From contig JAIWZP010000011.1 of the NCBI GenBank assembly GCA_025201375.1, positions 578,133 to 642,132 on the forward strand: a DNA stretch of 64,000 nucleotides, written 5' to 3'. A program made the translations under genes and the position numbers. This document shows positions 47,264-58,648 of the stretch, one piece after another; position 1 is the first letter of the stretch, and the number at the start of each line of letters is the position of its first letter. Origin of the DNA: Gongronella butleri (Eukaryota; Mucoromycota; Mucoromycetes; Mucorales; Cunninghamellaceae). The notes beneath the pieces are model-generated. The model ran no database searches and had not been told where the DNA came from. It saw only the letters and a program-made list of their open reading frames with translations.

Positions 47264-48853
47264 ATGACTTTACTATGGCTGCTGACCTCCTTTTTGTTGT
47301 GGCTGCGCGTCGTGCAAGGACAATGGTCGTCGTGCCTGATGACACATGAGCAGAATTTGTATTTGTTTGAGGTTAATGCAACGAGGACACTGGAGGTGTT
47401 CCGCTTTGCAGGAGGCACCGTGTCCAGCCGGGCGCGCGTCCCCGGCCCCGGGCTGCACGGCGGCGCGGGCATCAGCTCCCTAATTTCATGCACGCCAGTC
47501 AATGGCCAGGTCATCCTCGTGTTGCTGCTGCCTCCTATTGCCACGCCCTCCTCGTCCTCCTCCACTTCCTCCTCCTCTTCCACCAGCACCACCAGCACCA
47601 ATTCCTCGACCTCGCTGTTGGAGGATGCAGACGACAAAGGTGAAGCAGACGAATTGCGACGAATGGTGGTCGCTTACGACTTGGCGCGGCAACAATGGCG
47701 GCGCGTGCCGCTACCTTCTTATTTCGATCCCTTGGCAAGCGTGTTTGCCGCGTGGCACGATCGATTTCTTGTGTTTCGCAACAATTGGGTGCAGGTATTG
47801 TCCATTGGGGACGACGATGACGGCGACAACGACGATTTCGACTGGCGCGCGTATCGGATGGCGGACGCACCGCGCACCATTGGCGCCAATGGCACGACGG
47901 CCGCTACCATTGTGAATGCCACCATGTATTTCTTTCTTTTAAGCGATGATACGCGCGATTTGTGGTCATTTGACCTGCATTTGCACCAATGGGCCCATGT
48001 TGGCCGATTTGCAGCGTCGGCGCCATCGATTGCCGTGGTCGGGGATGCGACCAATCCACTGGAATTGTTTGTGCTGCCTTTGAATGGCCGATCGACGGCG
48101 GGGTCTGAAGAATTGGCACTCCGCGTCATGCTGCGACCGAGTTTGGGGATCGAGACGCAGCAACCCAGCTTAGTTGAGACCCCTCACCCAGGTGTTTGGG
48201 CCGCGGCGAGCAATGGGTCACTTTATTTTTACAATGCGACGCTACTCGCACGGTACGACCCTGAGACCAATGTGTGTGTGAGCCCCGATGCACCCATGAT
48301 ATGCACGCAGCCGCCAAAAGCACCTCCAACCACATTGCCGCCAGAAACAAATAGCAAGACCCTGTCTATTGTATTGGGCAGTTGCCTTGGCGCATTGGGC
48401 GCTGTGGTCGTGGTGGTCGGAGCCGTCCTTTTGGCAAAAAAGCAGAAACATCGGCAACAGGAGCAAGAACAACAACAAGACGGCAGCCATAGTCCGCCTC
48501 GGATGGGCAATTTGTCGTCGGTTTTAGCAGACAATGCGCTTGCATGGGGCCGACGTGTGCATCAATCGCTGGCGATGGTGACGTTTCATCATCAAACCAA
48601 GGAGCAACAACAGCAACAGCACGAGCATCCACAAGATCGACCGCCGCAACAGGAACAGCACCTACCAGAGCCAGCGCAGCCACGTTCCTCATCATACCCC
48701 TCCATGATTGTCTCGGGTTCGTCACCCCCGCCTTCCACCGCCGCATCATCGTCAATTTCTTCCATAGACTCTTACATGATCGACCAATTCGTCGAACCAT
48801 TGCCCCCACCGGCCAATCTAGCTTTGCCCTTGCCTCCTAGAAGACGCTCATAA
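47264..48853 (+). CDS. intronless kelch-like single-pass membrane protein, 529 aa
   Basis: Type I membrane protein of unknown function. The start MTLLWLLTSFLLWLRVVQGQ is a clear signal peptide, which sets the ATG at 47264; the open frame upstream is poly-Phe leader. The outside part has kelch-like blade sequences (VVAYDLARQQWRRVPLP, LWSFDLHLHQWAHVGRF, SLYFYNATLLARYDPETN) with Ser/Thr- and Asp-rich insertions and several sequons. A single helix near residues 367-389 (LGSCLGALGAVVVVVGAVLL) is followed by basic KKQKH and a Gln-, Pro- and Ser-rich cytoplasmic tail. Mucoromycota genomes often carry such galactose-oxidase/kelch membrane proteins (recollection). It is the only sizeable gene here without introns. 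Confidence 0.8.
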   Translation: MTLLWLLTSFLLWLRVVQGQWSSCLMTHEQNLYLFEVNATRTLEVFRFAGGTVSSRARVPGPGLHGGAGISSLISCTPVNGQVILVLLLPPIATPSSSSSTSSSSSTSTTSTNSSTSLLEDADDKGEADELRRMVVAYDLARQQWRRVPLPSYFDPLASVFAAWHDRFLVFRNNWVQVLSIGDDDDGDNDDFDWRAYRMADAPRTIGANGTTAATIVNATMYFFLLSDDTRDLWSFDLHLHQWAHVGRFAASAPSIAVVGDATNPLELFVLPLNGRSTAGSEELALRVMLRPSLGIETQQPSLVETPHPGVWAAASNGSLYFYNATLLARYDPETNVCVSPDAPMICTQPPKAPPTTLPPETNSKTLSIVLGSCLGALGAVVVVVGAVLLAKKQKHRQQEQEQQQDGSHSPPRMGNLSSVLADNALAWGRRVHQSLAMVTFHHQTKEQQQQQHEHPQDRPPQQEQHLPEPAQPRSSSYPSMIVSGSSPPPSTAASSSISSIDSYMIDQFVEPLPPPANLALPLPPRRRS

Positions 48854-49226
48854 TGCTCAAAAAGAATAAAAAAATAAAAAAACGCTAAAAAAAAATCCTA
48901 AAAAAGAAGTGTCAAATGGGGTGTGCTGAGAATACGGATTGAGAGGGGGAGGGGTGAGCGAAACCAATGGCATGGATTTTCCTCCCTATTTGACGAGGGT
49001 GGGGAGTTTTCTGTCTTTTCCATGTCTTTTTTTTTTTTTCTCTTTTTCTTTTTCTTTTTGCCGTTTGCCTCCATTCTCTTTTTCGACCTTTTTTTCTCTT
49101 TTTTCTCCTCCCTGCTTGCCCTAAAGATAATATCGCGTCGTCCACCGTGTCTATTATCTTTTTGTGCTTGTAGCTAGTTGCGTGTTTTTCCCTCTTTTTT
49201 TTTTTTTTTTTTTGCGTGCTTTTTTT
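48854..49226. promoter_or_regulatory. promoter region of the Clg1-like cyclin
   Basis: 373 bp, strongly T/C-rich on the plus strand from 49015 to 49226, typical of fungal core promoters/leaders. No gene seen. Confidence 0.5.
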
Positions 49227-50711
49227 ATGTTTTACCCGCCTCCCGAGCAGGCTCAGCAACAGCTGCAAGTGGTGGTGGACGATGCGAATGGGCCACTCTA
49301 CCACCAACACCTGATGGTGGGCGAGGCCAGTATGGTTATGCACAATTCGTATGCGACGGAGCAGCCTGCGCCACTGAACCTGGAGCAATTGGCCAATTTT
49401 GTCTCCACCATGATCTATCTGCTGTGGCACGTGCGCAGGTCTTCCTTTATGGATTTGCACGATGCGTCTTCGCAGCATGGCCTCGAAACAGCCAGCATGT
49501 CCGTCCACCAGCGCGATACCACCTCCATGCTCCAAGGCGTCAATCAAGCCTTTAGGCGCTTTTGCAAACAGGTAAGATAAAAATACGTCCAATTGCTGCG
49601 CGCACGCCCGTCCTTGCTCCCGCGCGCGCACAGCGGTGTTCACGTGCCACATGGTCACACACATACAAATAGGCGCGCGCTCACTCTTGCACTTTTTTCT
49701 TTCCATCTTTTAGATCATCAATGCCACACAATTGTCCGATTCCGTGGTGATGTTGTCACTAAAGTACATTGCCAAGCTGCTGGAACACAATCCCAACATC
49801 CAAGGGGCAGAGGGCTCCGAATACAGGGTGTTTATTGTGTCGCTGATGCTCGGTAAAGCGCAAAAATGCTTTTTTTTTGGAGGGTGCCATTGACGCTTTT
49901 TTTTTTTTTTTTTAGCCAACAAGGTGCAAGACGACAATACGTATACGAATCGCACGTGGGCGGACGTGTCTGGAATGAAATTGGAGGAATTGGACATTAT
50001 GGAGCTAGAATTTCTGGATGTGCTCGATTTTCGGCTGTTTGTACCGAAAGAAGAGTTTGAAAAGTGGCGTGCTGGGCTTCTTGGCTTTATGACGCAGCTT
50101 GAAAACGCGACGTTGATGCAGCAGCAATATAGCCAGCAGCAGATGATCGAAGCGACGCTGCGCAATATGGGTTTGGCGGTATCTGTGCCTGATCCTGCGT
50201 GGCCGTCGTCGTCCAACAATATTTTACACCATCAACACCACGACCAGGCGGCAGTGGCGCAGCAGCAACAGCAACAGAGGCAATATTTGTATCTGCTTGC
50301 CAAGGCGCAGCCGCAATTCATGCCACAATACGCGTCTTCGTCTCCATTGACGCGTGTTCCACTCCGCATACCCGTCCATCCTGTCTACATGAACGCGTCG
50401 ACGGCTGCTGCCACGCCTTCTGCCACCACGACCATGGCTCCAATGGCACAAATGGCCCCAATGGTCACACACGATGCGTCATCCGTGCAAATGTCGGCGG
50501 CCATGCCATTGACCACCACTTTGGGCACCTCCGCCGCCAATCCCATCCTCGCCGTCGCATCCCAGCCACCGGCATCCATGTATGCAACGACCATGGCCGC
50601 GCCCACCATCGCCAATCAACACAATGCATCGTATTCAAGCATGGCACCACCATCCACAACGTCCATGGCTTCCACCCCGGCCTCCATACCACCACTACCA
50701 CCACCACCACT

Positions 50712-50765
<54 letters not shown>

Positions 50766-51057
50766 GCCCATGATCCCGCCCGTCATGCATCACGCGAGCC
50801 ACACCCATCAGTCAACACCCAACAATGGTATTGCCATTGCGCCAATTGTCCCCTCCATGGCCGCGGCCGCAGCGGCAGCAGCGCAGAATCCATATTTGCC
50901 ATCTCCAAACACGTTACAGCCGCCGCAAATGCCAATGTACCCACCGCCCGCCATCACATCCAACATGGCCCTTCCAAAAAACCCATCAAACAACACAAAT
51001 CCCTTCGTCAATATGCATCATTATACACCCCCGCCCCCGCACCTCCAACAACAATGA
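49227..51057 (+). CDS. Clg1/PCL-like cyclin with long Gln/Ala/Pro-rich tail, 541 aa
   Basis: Cyclin expected to partner a Pho85-type kinase. Exons: 49227-49571, 49714-49852, 49916-51057. The cyclin box runs from about residue 53 (NLEQLANFVSTMIYLLWH) through FRRFCKQIINATQLSDSVVM, SLKYIAKLL and FIVSLMLANKVQDDN. It ends in TYTNRTWADVSGMKLEELDI and FLDVLDFRLFVPKEEFEKW; the NRTWADVSGM word is typical of Clg1/PCL cyclins. The remaining ~300 residues are low complexity, Met/Ala/Thr/Pro-rich, with a pure CAA-coded Gln-run at about 50714-50765. The +1 frame of that tail is also open (50199-51080) but is only a shadow of the repeats. Confidence 0.88.
50714..50765 (+). repeat. CAA trinucleotide repeat inside the Clg1-like cyclin
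   Basis: About 17 CAA/CAG codons in a row, almost all CAA, coding glutamine. A pure run of this type is prone to length change. Confidence 0.9.
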
Positions 51058-53304
51058 TGGTTCCCTCCTCCCAACACTAAATTGGTTGCCGGTGTCGTCG
51101 CCGGTGCCTTGCTACGTCACCCGTACATTTAGCATGCGCGAGGCGCGCTCATCAGCAGCATCCAAAAAAAAGCAAAAAAAAAAAAAGGGAGGAAAAAAGA
51201 AACAAAAAGGGGCCGTCATCAAGGAAAAAGTCAGGTGAACACACCATCTCTGGTCCGCATCATCCCAAGCAAAAATCCTCCATGGCGCCCGCGTCGGCCC
51301 TCCAGGCAGAGAGGCTTTTTTTTTTTTTTGGTTTTATCGCAAAGCCCTCCCGCATCATCATCACATTGTTTACACGGCCAACTGGCCATGCGCTCCTGTT
51401 GTTTACCGCGTCGCTTACCACCCCCACCCGACCCCTTCCTCTCGCACCCCCCCTTTTTTTTCTTCTACTTTGGTAGCCATCCGTCCCTGGCAGCCGTTTT
51501 TTTATGTTTTTTTTTTTGTTACCCGGCCAGCCAATCCACCCCCTCTCCATCCCTCCAATTGCCAGCTTTTCATCTTGGCACCTTTCTTTTGTGTACCATA
51601 TTTTCTAATTCATCATCCTTTAGATAGCCCTTTTCTTTTTTTTCCCTGCATTTTTCATTCTTCTTTTTTTTTTTTCCACTCTTTGGCTGGCATCCAAGCT
51701 GCTGAGACAAATCCTTACCCACATGATATGTCCATAATGCACATCCACATTGGCTATGAATAAACAAGCGAGCGCGTGTATGTGTGTGTGTGTCTTTTTT
51801 TTTTTTTATTTTATTCTATTTCTTGTTTCTTTTGCTGCTTACAGCTTACATTTGACCGGGTGATTTCACGCAATTGATTCGACAATGGACTATGTTTGTC
51901 ATGCAAGGTAAAAAAGCATCCATTGGGGGTCGACGGAGAGCAAAAATGTGCGGATGGATGGGGACCGGCTGACCATTCTCCCCTCTATGGAGCCTTGCAG
52001 CAAGCAGCTGGCAAGCAAGGGTTGGGATTTTGTGTGTTGCCAATGTCTTATGATCTGGCGATGGTGCAAAAAAAGTCTGAAAACAGAGATGCCGAGGGTG
52101 AGATTTCTGATGAGACACACCTCAAACCTTATCAACCTTGTTTTTTTTTTTTTTGAGTGAGGTGGGGGGAGGCGAGGACTAGCCACACACATATACACAT
52201 ACACTCAGAGGGCAGGTCAGCCTTTCAGCAAGATATGCTGACCACGTTTTTAATGCTGGCCAATCAATTAAACTTTTTTTTTCTTCTTTTGCGCTCGATT
52301 GCTTTTGGTAAAAAAAGTCTTTTCGTTCCATCGAAGAAAGTTGGAGATCGCCTGACCCTTCTCAATTGCATTGAGTCACCATTGCATTTCGGGTCAACAG
52401 CAACGAGTGGCACTTTTTTAACCCATTCCCTTCATGGAATTGGAAAGCGTAAAAAGCACGGGCACTCGACTCGCTCTAATAAAAAAAGGACTAACGCGAC
52501 GCGCATATCCCCTTGCCTCTCTATTTCTCGCGCGACGCACCTTGTCAAAGTACTAAAATGTAGAGTGGGCTCGAAACAAAGAAACCAGCACACCTTTTCT
52601 CTCTTTTTTTCCATTTCCTCGCTCCCCATTGTCCCAAAAGGCTGGGAGCTGGCCCCCCAATGGCAAAAAAGTGGGTTTAGGAAGGGTAGCGTGACCCTTT
52701 GGCGTTTGTGTCACGCCAATTTTGAAAAAAAAGAGCCGACCGTGCGAGTCATTCATATTCAAATTGGCGAGGACAAGCATGATTGTTTGTTCCCGTCGAC
52801 CTTTCATGTGTTGATCTCTTTTTCCTCCTTTTTAAAAATGGAATGGGGGGTGCCGGATCACACAAAAGGTGGCAAGATCACGGCAGGCCCCCTCAGCTAC
52901 CCTTCATCGACGCGGAGCCAAACGCAAACAAAAAAAAAAGGCAAATTGCGATTGGATTGCATTCCCCGCCTTGCACGCTTACTTTACTCTCCCCCACTCC
53001 CCCCTTTTATGCCACCCCATTTCCGTGGCAACACTCAACTTTTTATTTAAACCTTCAGGGCAAATCCCTTTTTTCTTGTTTTTTTTTTCTCTTCTTGTTG
53101 CTTTTCTCCCCTTTACCACTGCTTCCTCAGCTGCTTGTGCCTTTTTATTTTTATTTTTGCCTCTCTCCCTTCTCTTCCCCCCTCACTTTGCGTCGCTGTT
53201 CATCCTAAAAAAAATACCAGGAATCTTGATCCACCCCCCTCATCCCCATTGTGCAATTGCTATTTTCAACGCGCTTTCCCCCCTTTTTTTCTATTGTTGT
53301 TGTC
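51058..53304. other. long intergenic region, no supported gene
   Basis: 2.2 kb with T/C-rich tracts on the plus strand (51400-51700, 52980-53210) and a GT microsatellite near 51776. I tried splice joins from an ATG at 51885 but found no frame with family similarity. It could hold a long 5' leader or a non-coding transcript. Confidence 0.4.
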
Positions 53305-54590
53305 ATGCTGAACGGCCATTCCACCATCGAGCACCGATTGAAATTGACAAATGATTCGTTTCATGTGGAAGAGCTCACCTCCATGTGGTCAGGTACGTCG
53401 TGCGGGGTCAATGGCACGAAAACGAGCGATTCGACGAAAAAAAAAAATTAGGGCAAATGGAGGAAAAAAAATGGGCCCTGATTCCCCCCCCCTTTTTTTT
53501 TTTCCTTGCAGTGTTCTCAAAATGTAAAGCTCATTTACGCGAAGGCGAGCGATTGGAAAATTTGTCGTGGCGGGTATGGCATCAAAAAAAGAAACAAGCT
53601 GTCCAACCTTTCTTGTCACTGTCAGCTGGTGAGGATGACTGCCACGAGGTCTCACAAGCGAACCAAACCCAGCCGGATCATGTGGCGTGGCCGCCCTGTC
53701 GCCGTTCCTCGCCGGCGGCAGCATCCTCGTCACTTTCTACCGCCACGACTCTGACCACAAGGTCCTCCGACTTGCCATTGGACCATCATGCCATCCCTGC
53801 TCCTCCCCCTTGCTCCTCCAATCCGCCAATTTTGCATCAGCACGATCAACATCATCAACATCAACGACCACAAAGCACAAGTAGCCGCACAACAACCCCA
53901 TCCTTGTGCCATTCGTCGCGCCGGCCAAGCGATGATGAGGATGAAGACGACGATGTGAATCATATGCGTCGCGCCCATCACCACGACGACGACGATGATG
54001 ATGATGATGATTTTGATGATGATGACGATTTCTTCGATGACGACGACGACGATTACATCTCGGACGACGATATTATCATGCTGCCTAGGCAACAAGTCAC
54101 CAAACAGCCGTTTGAAAAGACGCCGCCAAGGCCATTGACCCAGCAGCCATCGCTCTTGTCCGCGTTGTTGCTCAAAACGCCCACGCCGCCCCTTCCCAAG
54201 GCGGCCAATGTCACCACAACCGCTCATCTCCGACATCATGCGCATCACGCCGTTCAAACTCAGCCGCCGTCCTCGGCGACCACAGCGACAACACAAACCG
54301 CGCGTCACGCGCACAAACAGCCCCATCATCATTATAATCTGGCCACATCCATCATCAATGACCATCTGTTGAAAAAAGAGCTCTCCGAAAGCTTGCGTCA
54401 GGGCGTCATCTGGGAACGCGTCCAACAAAAATCGCTGTACACCAAGCGCACATCGTACCAAAGGCCCCCGCACCTCTCGTATCAGACCGCGCCTTCTTTA
54501 CCCACAGCCTCGAATTATCATCCACAACAATACAGAACACAATATCGAAAAAACCACGATGGCTGGATCGAAAGCTTCCATGGCTGGTGA
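53305..54590 (+). CDS. DUF1752 (AreA GATA-like) / DUF3295 protein, 388 aa
   Basis: Fungal regulatory-type protein. Exons: 53305-53392 and 53512-54590. The splice restores the DUF1752 signature at residues 27-56 (MWSVFSKCKAHLREGERLEN, then LSWRVWHQ), which is found at the N-terminus of AreA-type nitrogen regulators and of proteins without the zinc finger. No GATA zinc finger is present here. The middle is low complexity: Pro/Ser/His-rich, then a strongly acidic Asp-run (about 53980-54065). The C-terminus carries KKELSESLRQGVIWERVQQK, resembling the DUF3295 end of fungal nutrient/stress regulators. A role in nutrient signalling is an inference from these two domains. Confidence 0.8.
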
Positions 54591-55090
54591 AAACAAAAAA
54601 AAACAAAAAAAGAAAAAAAAAGTAGCGCGCGCTGGCTCCCCCACTCTTTTTTTTTTTGTGATTATTCTTTATTCTTTATGCCCCCTTCCCCTCCCCTCAC
54701 ACTCACTTAAAAACATAGAAAAAATCATCATCATCCCCCCTCGCCCTCCCCTTGTCCTCGTTCACGCATCAAATTCAATAGGATGAAATAAACACTGGTT
54801 GGTTGTTTCCCATGCAAAAAAGAGGGGCCAATGGGCAAAATCAGGGGAACGTGCGCATGCACGGCGCGCAAAAGAAAAAAAAAGAGGGGCGCCAGGGACA
54901 AAAGAAAAAAAAAAGTGACATAGAACGGGGTACGATAGAGTTTTTTTTGTATAATAGAATGGGGTAGAATGCAGCCCTTCCCTCCCCCCCTATTTTTTTC
55001 TTATGATCATCATAACAGTACAAGGTCCGTAAAACAAAAAAAAAAGGAGTGTGTCCACTGTTTTATTATGATTTTTGCCCTTTTTTTTTC
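54591..55090. other. convergent 3' intergenic region
   Basis: 500 bp between the stops of two convergent genes, rich in A- and T-runs. No gene seen. Confidence 0.5.
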
Positions 55091-56653
55091 TCACCAACCC
55101 TGCCACTCTTGGAATTGGGCATCAAAGAGCTCATCATCGGCACCCTCAATGACCTGGCAAATGGGCGTGAACGCGGGCAATTCGGATTGTTTGAGGTAAT
55201 CTTGAGCATATTGCAAGCCATTGCGCTTTTCCTTGCGGCTAGCATCATGGCCGACCCACACGTAGATCTCGTGCGTGACGTCAATGATAAAGACATCGTT
55301 GCTCTTGAGCATTTGCTTGCTCAATTTGCCCTGGGCCACTTGATCCAACTTTAATTTGCCCAGCAAGCCACTGTGCAAGCGCAACAGGCGCGGCTCGCGG
55401 CCCTCATCCTTGCGTAGATCCTCGACATCATCGTCATCGTTGCGCACATCGCCTTGCTCCTCCTCGGCAGCACCGAGCGCGTCCCAAAATGCCTTTTGAC
55501 CGCCGGATGTTTGCTCTAAAAGAAAAAAAAAGTGAGACAATGTGTGACATTGGCCCGCTTTCTTTCTGTCTCCCCCCAATTGAGAAAAAAGCCTTTTTAC
55601 CGACAACGACCATGGATCCCTTGCCATTGCGCTCGCTGATGAGCTGTGCAATGAATTCGGCGGCCTTGGCCTTTTCAACACCGCGCGCATGCTGGCCCTG
55701 CCAACTATAGATGACGTCGCCCGTGTCGAGCACAAAGACCGCCTGTGCATTGAGACTTTCCTTTTGCGCAGGAACCTCGCCAATGACCACGCCATTTTGC
55801 ACGCGCGTGCCATTGAGCGACGTGGGCCGGTGCACGCGCAACAGGCGCGTGTGAAGCTTGGGCTCTTCAACGTGATTGAATCCGCTGGCAAACCCGCCTT
55901 GCTTGTAAGTCAGCGTCGAAAAATACGAAAGGAACTTGCTTGATTCGTGTCGCTGCACTTCACGATGCTGCGTCGCCAACGAATCCAGATCTATCAATTT
56001 TTTTTTTTAAAAAAAATAGATTAAAAAAAGCATGGCCGACGTGTTTCTTTTTTCATTACAATCATCCAATTCCACCGTCTTGTATGCCGCCGTGCCGGCC
56101 TCATCCTGCGTCGTCTCGCGCCCGAGCCAGAAATGAATGTGATGCACCAGCGCGTCGCCATCCGCCTTTTTCGTCGTCTAAATTCAAAAAATGAGCAAAA
56201 GAACGCTTTCTTTTTTTTTTTTTCTTCTTGGGTTTACTTGCCTTGAGCAGCACGTAGCTATCGCCTTGATAGAATTGGCCATATTGGTTTTGAGGCACGG
56301 GCACAAGGTTGAATGCTTGCACGCGCCAGATCCAGAGGCCACTGATTGGACGCGCCAAAGAAATGGAAGTGAGCTTTTTTTTTGTTTTTTTTTTTTCGTC
56401 GCTTTTTCTCACATACACTTCGCGGCCGATAGGCGAGCCTTCATAGTTCCATGCGGTTTCCAAAGCACCCTCTTCTTTGCGGTGCTGCTTCTCGAGGTCA
56501 GAGCCAAAGTTGGCCAAGTTGGTCTCATCCAAGCCTATAAAACGAGAAAAACAGGGGGATAACCGCGTCAATGCGCGGTCCGTGCTTACAAAAGACACGT
56601 TTCTCGCTTGCTTATGTCGCGCACGACTTACGCCAGGTCGAGTTCTTTAACAT
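55091..56653 (-). CDS. severin/fragmin-type gelsolin-family protein, 390 aa
   Basis: Calcium-dependent actin-severing and capping protein with three gelsolin repeats. Exons (complement): 56653-56632, 56534-56417, 56341-56242, 56177-56060, 55990-55601, 55515-55091. It starts [20 protein letters not shown], then [66 protein letters not shown] (end of repeat 1). Repeat 2 has [20 protein letters not shown] and repeat 3 has [20 protein letters not shown]. Length fits severin/fragmin rather than six-repeat gelsolin. The junction between exons 3 and 4 works only with a GC donor (AAG then GCAAGT); the nearby GT would break the frame before HIHFW. Confidence 0.92.
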
Positions 56654-58648
56654 GGTGGGTGTTCAAAAGTGAAGTTGCAGTAAAAAGAGCAAAAAGCACA
56701 AAAAGTCTCGCGCCAAGCGCCCCCTTTCCCCTCTAGTGCGTCGGAATTGCCTCCCAAAATAGCAAGCGTTTCAGGCACCGCCTTTTTTTTCGTCTTACGC
56801 ACCGCCGGCCTTGGCAAATCCATCTTTGCGACGCGTTGCGTCATATATTAACTTACCGAGATCGCAACAGATAATATTTAAAGGCAAGCTATATTTTATC
56901 ACGCCAATTCACTTGCCGTCTCTGAATGGCATTGTCCTTGTCGAATCAACGGGCGAAAAAGGCGAATTGATGCTTTTTGGCACTCTTCTTCATACCAAGA
57001 GGATCCAAGCTGACGGAGGCAGCAGCCGTACCATATGTCTTTTAAACAGCTGCTTCTGTAATCGCTTGTTGTGCGCTTTAAATGGAGATCCATTAGATGA
57101 CTCGGGAGTAAAATCAGATTTGGCGCTCGATTTTTGTTTTCTGGCCATTGGCGCCTGAAAAGAACCACTTACAGCTTCTATTTCACACCCTAAACCAGCG
57201 ATTCCATGCTAGCTCTTTCAAATGAACCCTCTCGCGGGTACCTACGATCACCAGATGACGCGCAAATGCCGATTTTCAAAAACGACGATTTTTGCCAGGG
57301 GTACAGTCATGGAGCTGAAAATGGTGAAAAATAGGTCCTCAGATCGCCATGCCCAATTCAACCATAAGGTGGACCCACCACATTCACCGATGAAAATCAA
57401 CTAAAAACCAGGGATCCATTGGATGGTTTCGGCGTAAAAAGTATTCGCCGTCTTTTTTTCAACCCAAGGTCATCTCGACGAAAAATGGCTGTATCTCGGT
57501 AAGACATGGACCATCAGAAAGCGCGTGGCTCGCTGCGTACGTGGACATTGGTGATCTGTGAAAAAAGTGGGGTTTTGGCATTTTTGACACGGGTTTAAAA
57601 TCACATATAATTTTCGACGCGTGATAAACCGCGTCAGTTGTTGTGTGACACGCGTCTGTCCTTTATCAATTCCATGCGCGTAGCGTCCCAGTTGCTAGTG
57701 GACGCGTCAGCGCGGCTCGACGGACGCGTTCTTCCTGTGCAATTCGCCTTTGAAGTTTTACCTGATTTTGCTCATTGCTGGCCAACGAGTCATTCGATTG
57801 CGCCCATTTTGCCACTCTCGCGGTTTCTCCATGCTGCGCTTCTTGCAAGCAAGTTTGGCGCGATTCTGGCGACCTGATTTTCCAATTTTGATTTCCGAGC
57901 TCGATCATGCCCATTTTTTAATTTGCGTTTTGCGTGCCTTTATGATGACTTGCCGCGAGCCTGCTGTGCTCCATTAGGCATTTTCAGCGTGCCTTTTCAC
58001 ACAAGGATGCGTTTCGCAGCGTTAAAAGTGCAAGGCTGGCAAGTCGTATGCAGATTCACGATTGAAAGCGCCTTGCTATAAACCTTTGTTTGAAGAACTT
58101 GCTCCAGTGATTCCAAATTTGACCCGGTTGACGATGAGGCAAACTTTTTAGCATTTCAGTTTTTCCTAGGCAATCGGCTGATTCATTCTTGTGATATTGT
58201 ACAAATTGTGAGTGAAACGAGTGCCCTTAATAACGAGCCCCATAACGAGTGCAACGGAATGACCCCGTGGGGCACGCACTTTATGCTGCAAATCTGGTCA
58301 ATTTTAATGACTGTCATGTTTCCCCCTAATCACAGCGCAAACGGACGTTTAACGCAAAAAAAGCACCAAAGAACATGTTCCAATATATGCCAACTTGTCA
58401 AAAGGATCAATCAAAGTTTTGTTTCATTGTAAGGTGTACAACAATGTAGGTAGATGGTACAAAGAGAGCATGGCTATCAAGTTGAAAAGGGGAAGAAAGA
58501 GAGGGGGGAATCGACGGCAAGACGACGTCCGAGAACGTGCGCCGCAAAATCATGCAATGGAAGGGGTGTGCGAGTGGGGATTGTAATAGTAATAAAAAAG
58601 AGGAATATGAGGTATAAAAGAGACGAGGGGCGGGCATCATCCACTTTC
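56654..58648. other. intergenic with repeat fragment
   Basis: 2 kb. The first ~200 bases include the severin promoter. The block 57220-57640 matches the 3' end of repeat copy A. The rest has no supported gene. Confidence 0.5.
57220..57640. repeat. dispersed repeat family, fragment C
   Basis: Matches the 3' part of copy A (16480-16860) on the same strand: GATTTTCAAAAACGACGATTTT versus GATTTTCAAAAATGACGATTTT-type words, GGGGTACAGTCA, CTCAGATCGCCATGCC versus CTCGGATCGCCGTGCC, CCGATGAAAAT, and an AAACCGCGTCAG end in both. No ORF. Confidence 0.7.

Noticed and set aside
50199..51080. 293-aa frame with a long Thr-run
   Set aside because: Frame-shifted reading of CAA/CCA repeats in the Clg1-like cyclin tail.
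54001..54065. GAT/GAC-rich stretch as a separate microsatellite element
   Set aside because: It codes the Asp-run of the DUF1752 protein in frame, so it is described there.
56231..56241. GT donor (GTAAAC) in place of the GC donor in severin intron 3
   Set aside because: Gives phase 1 and breaks the conserved HIHFWLG reading frame in the next exon.
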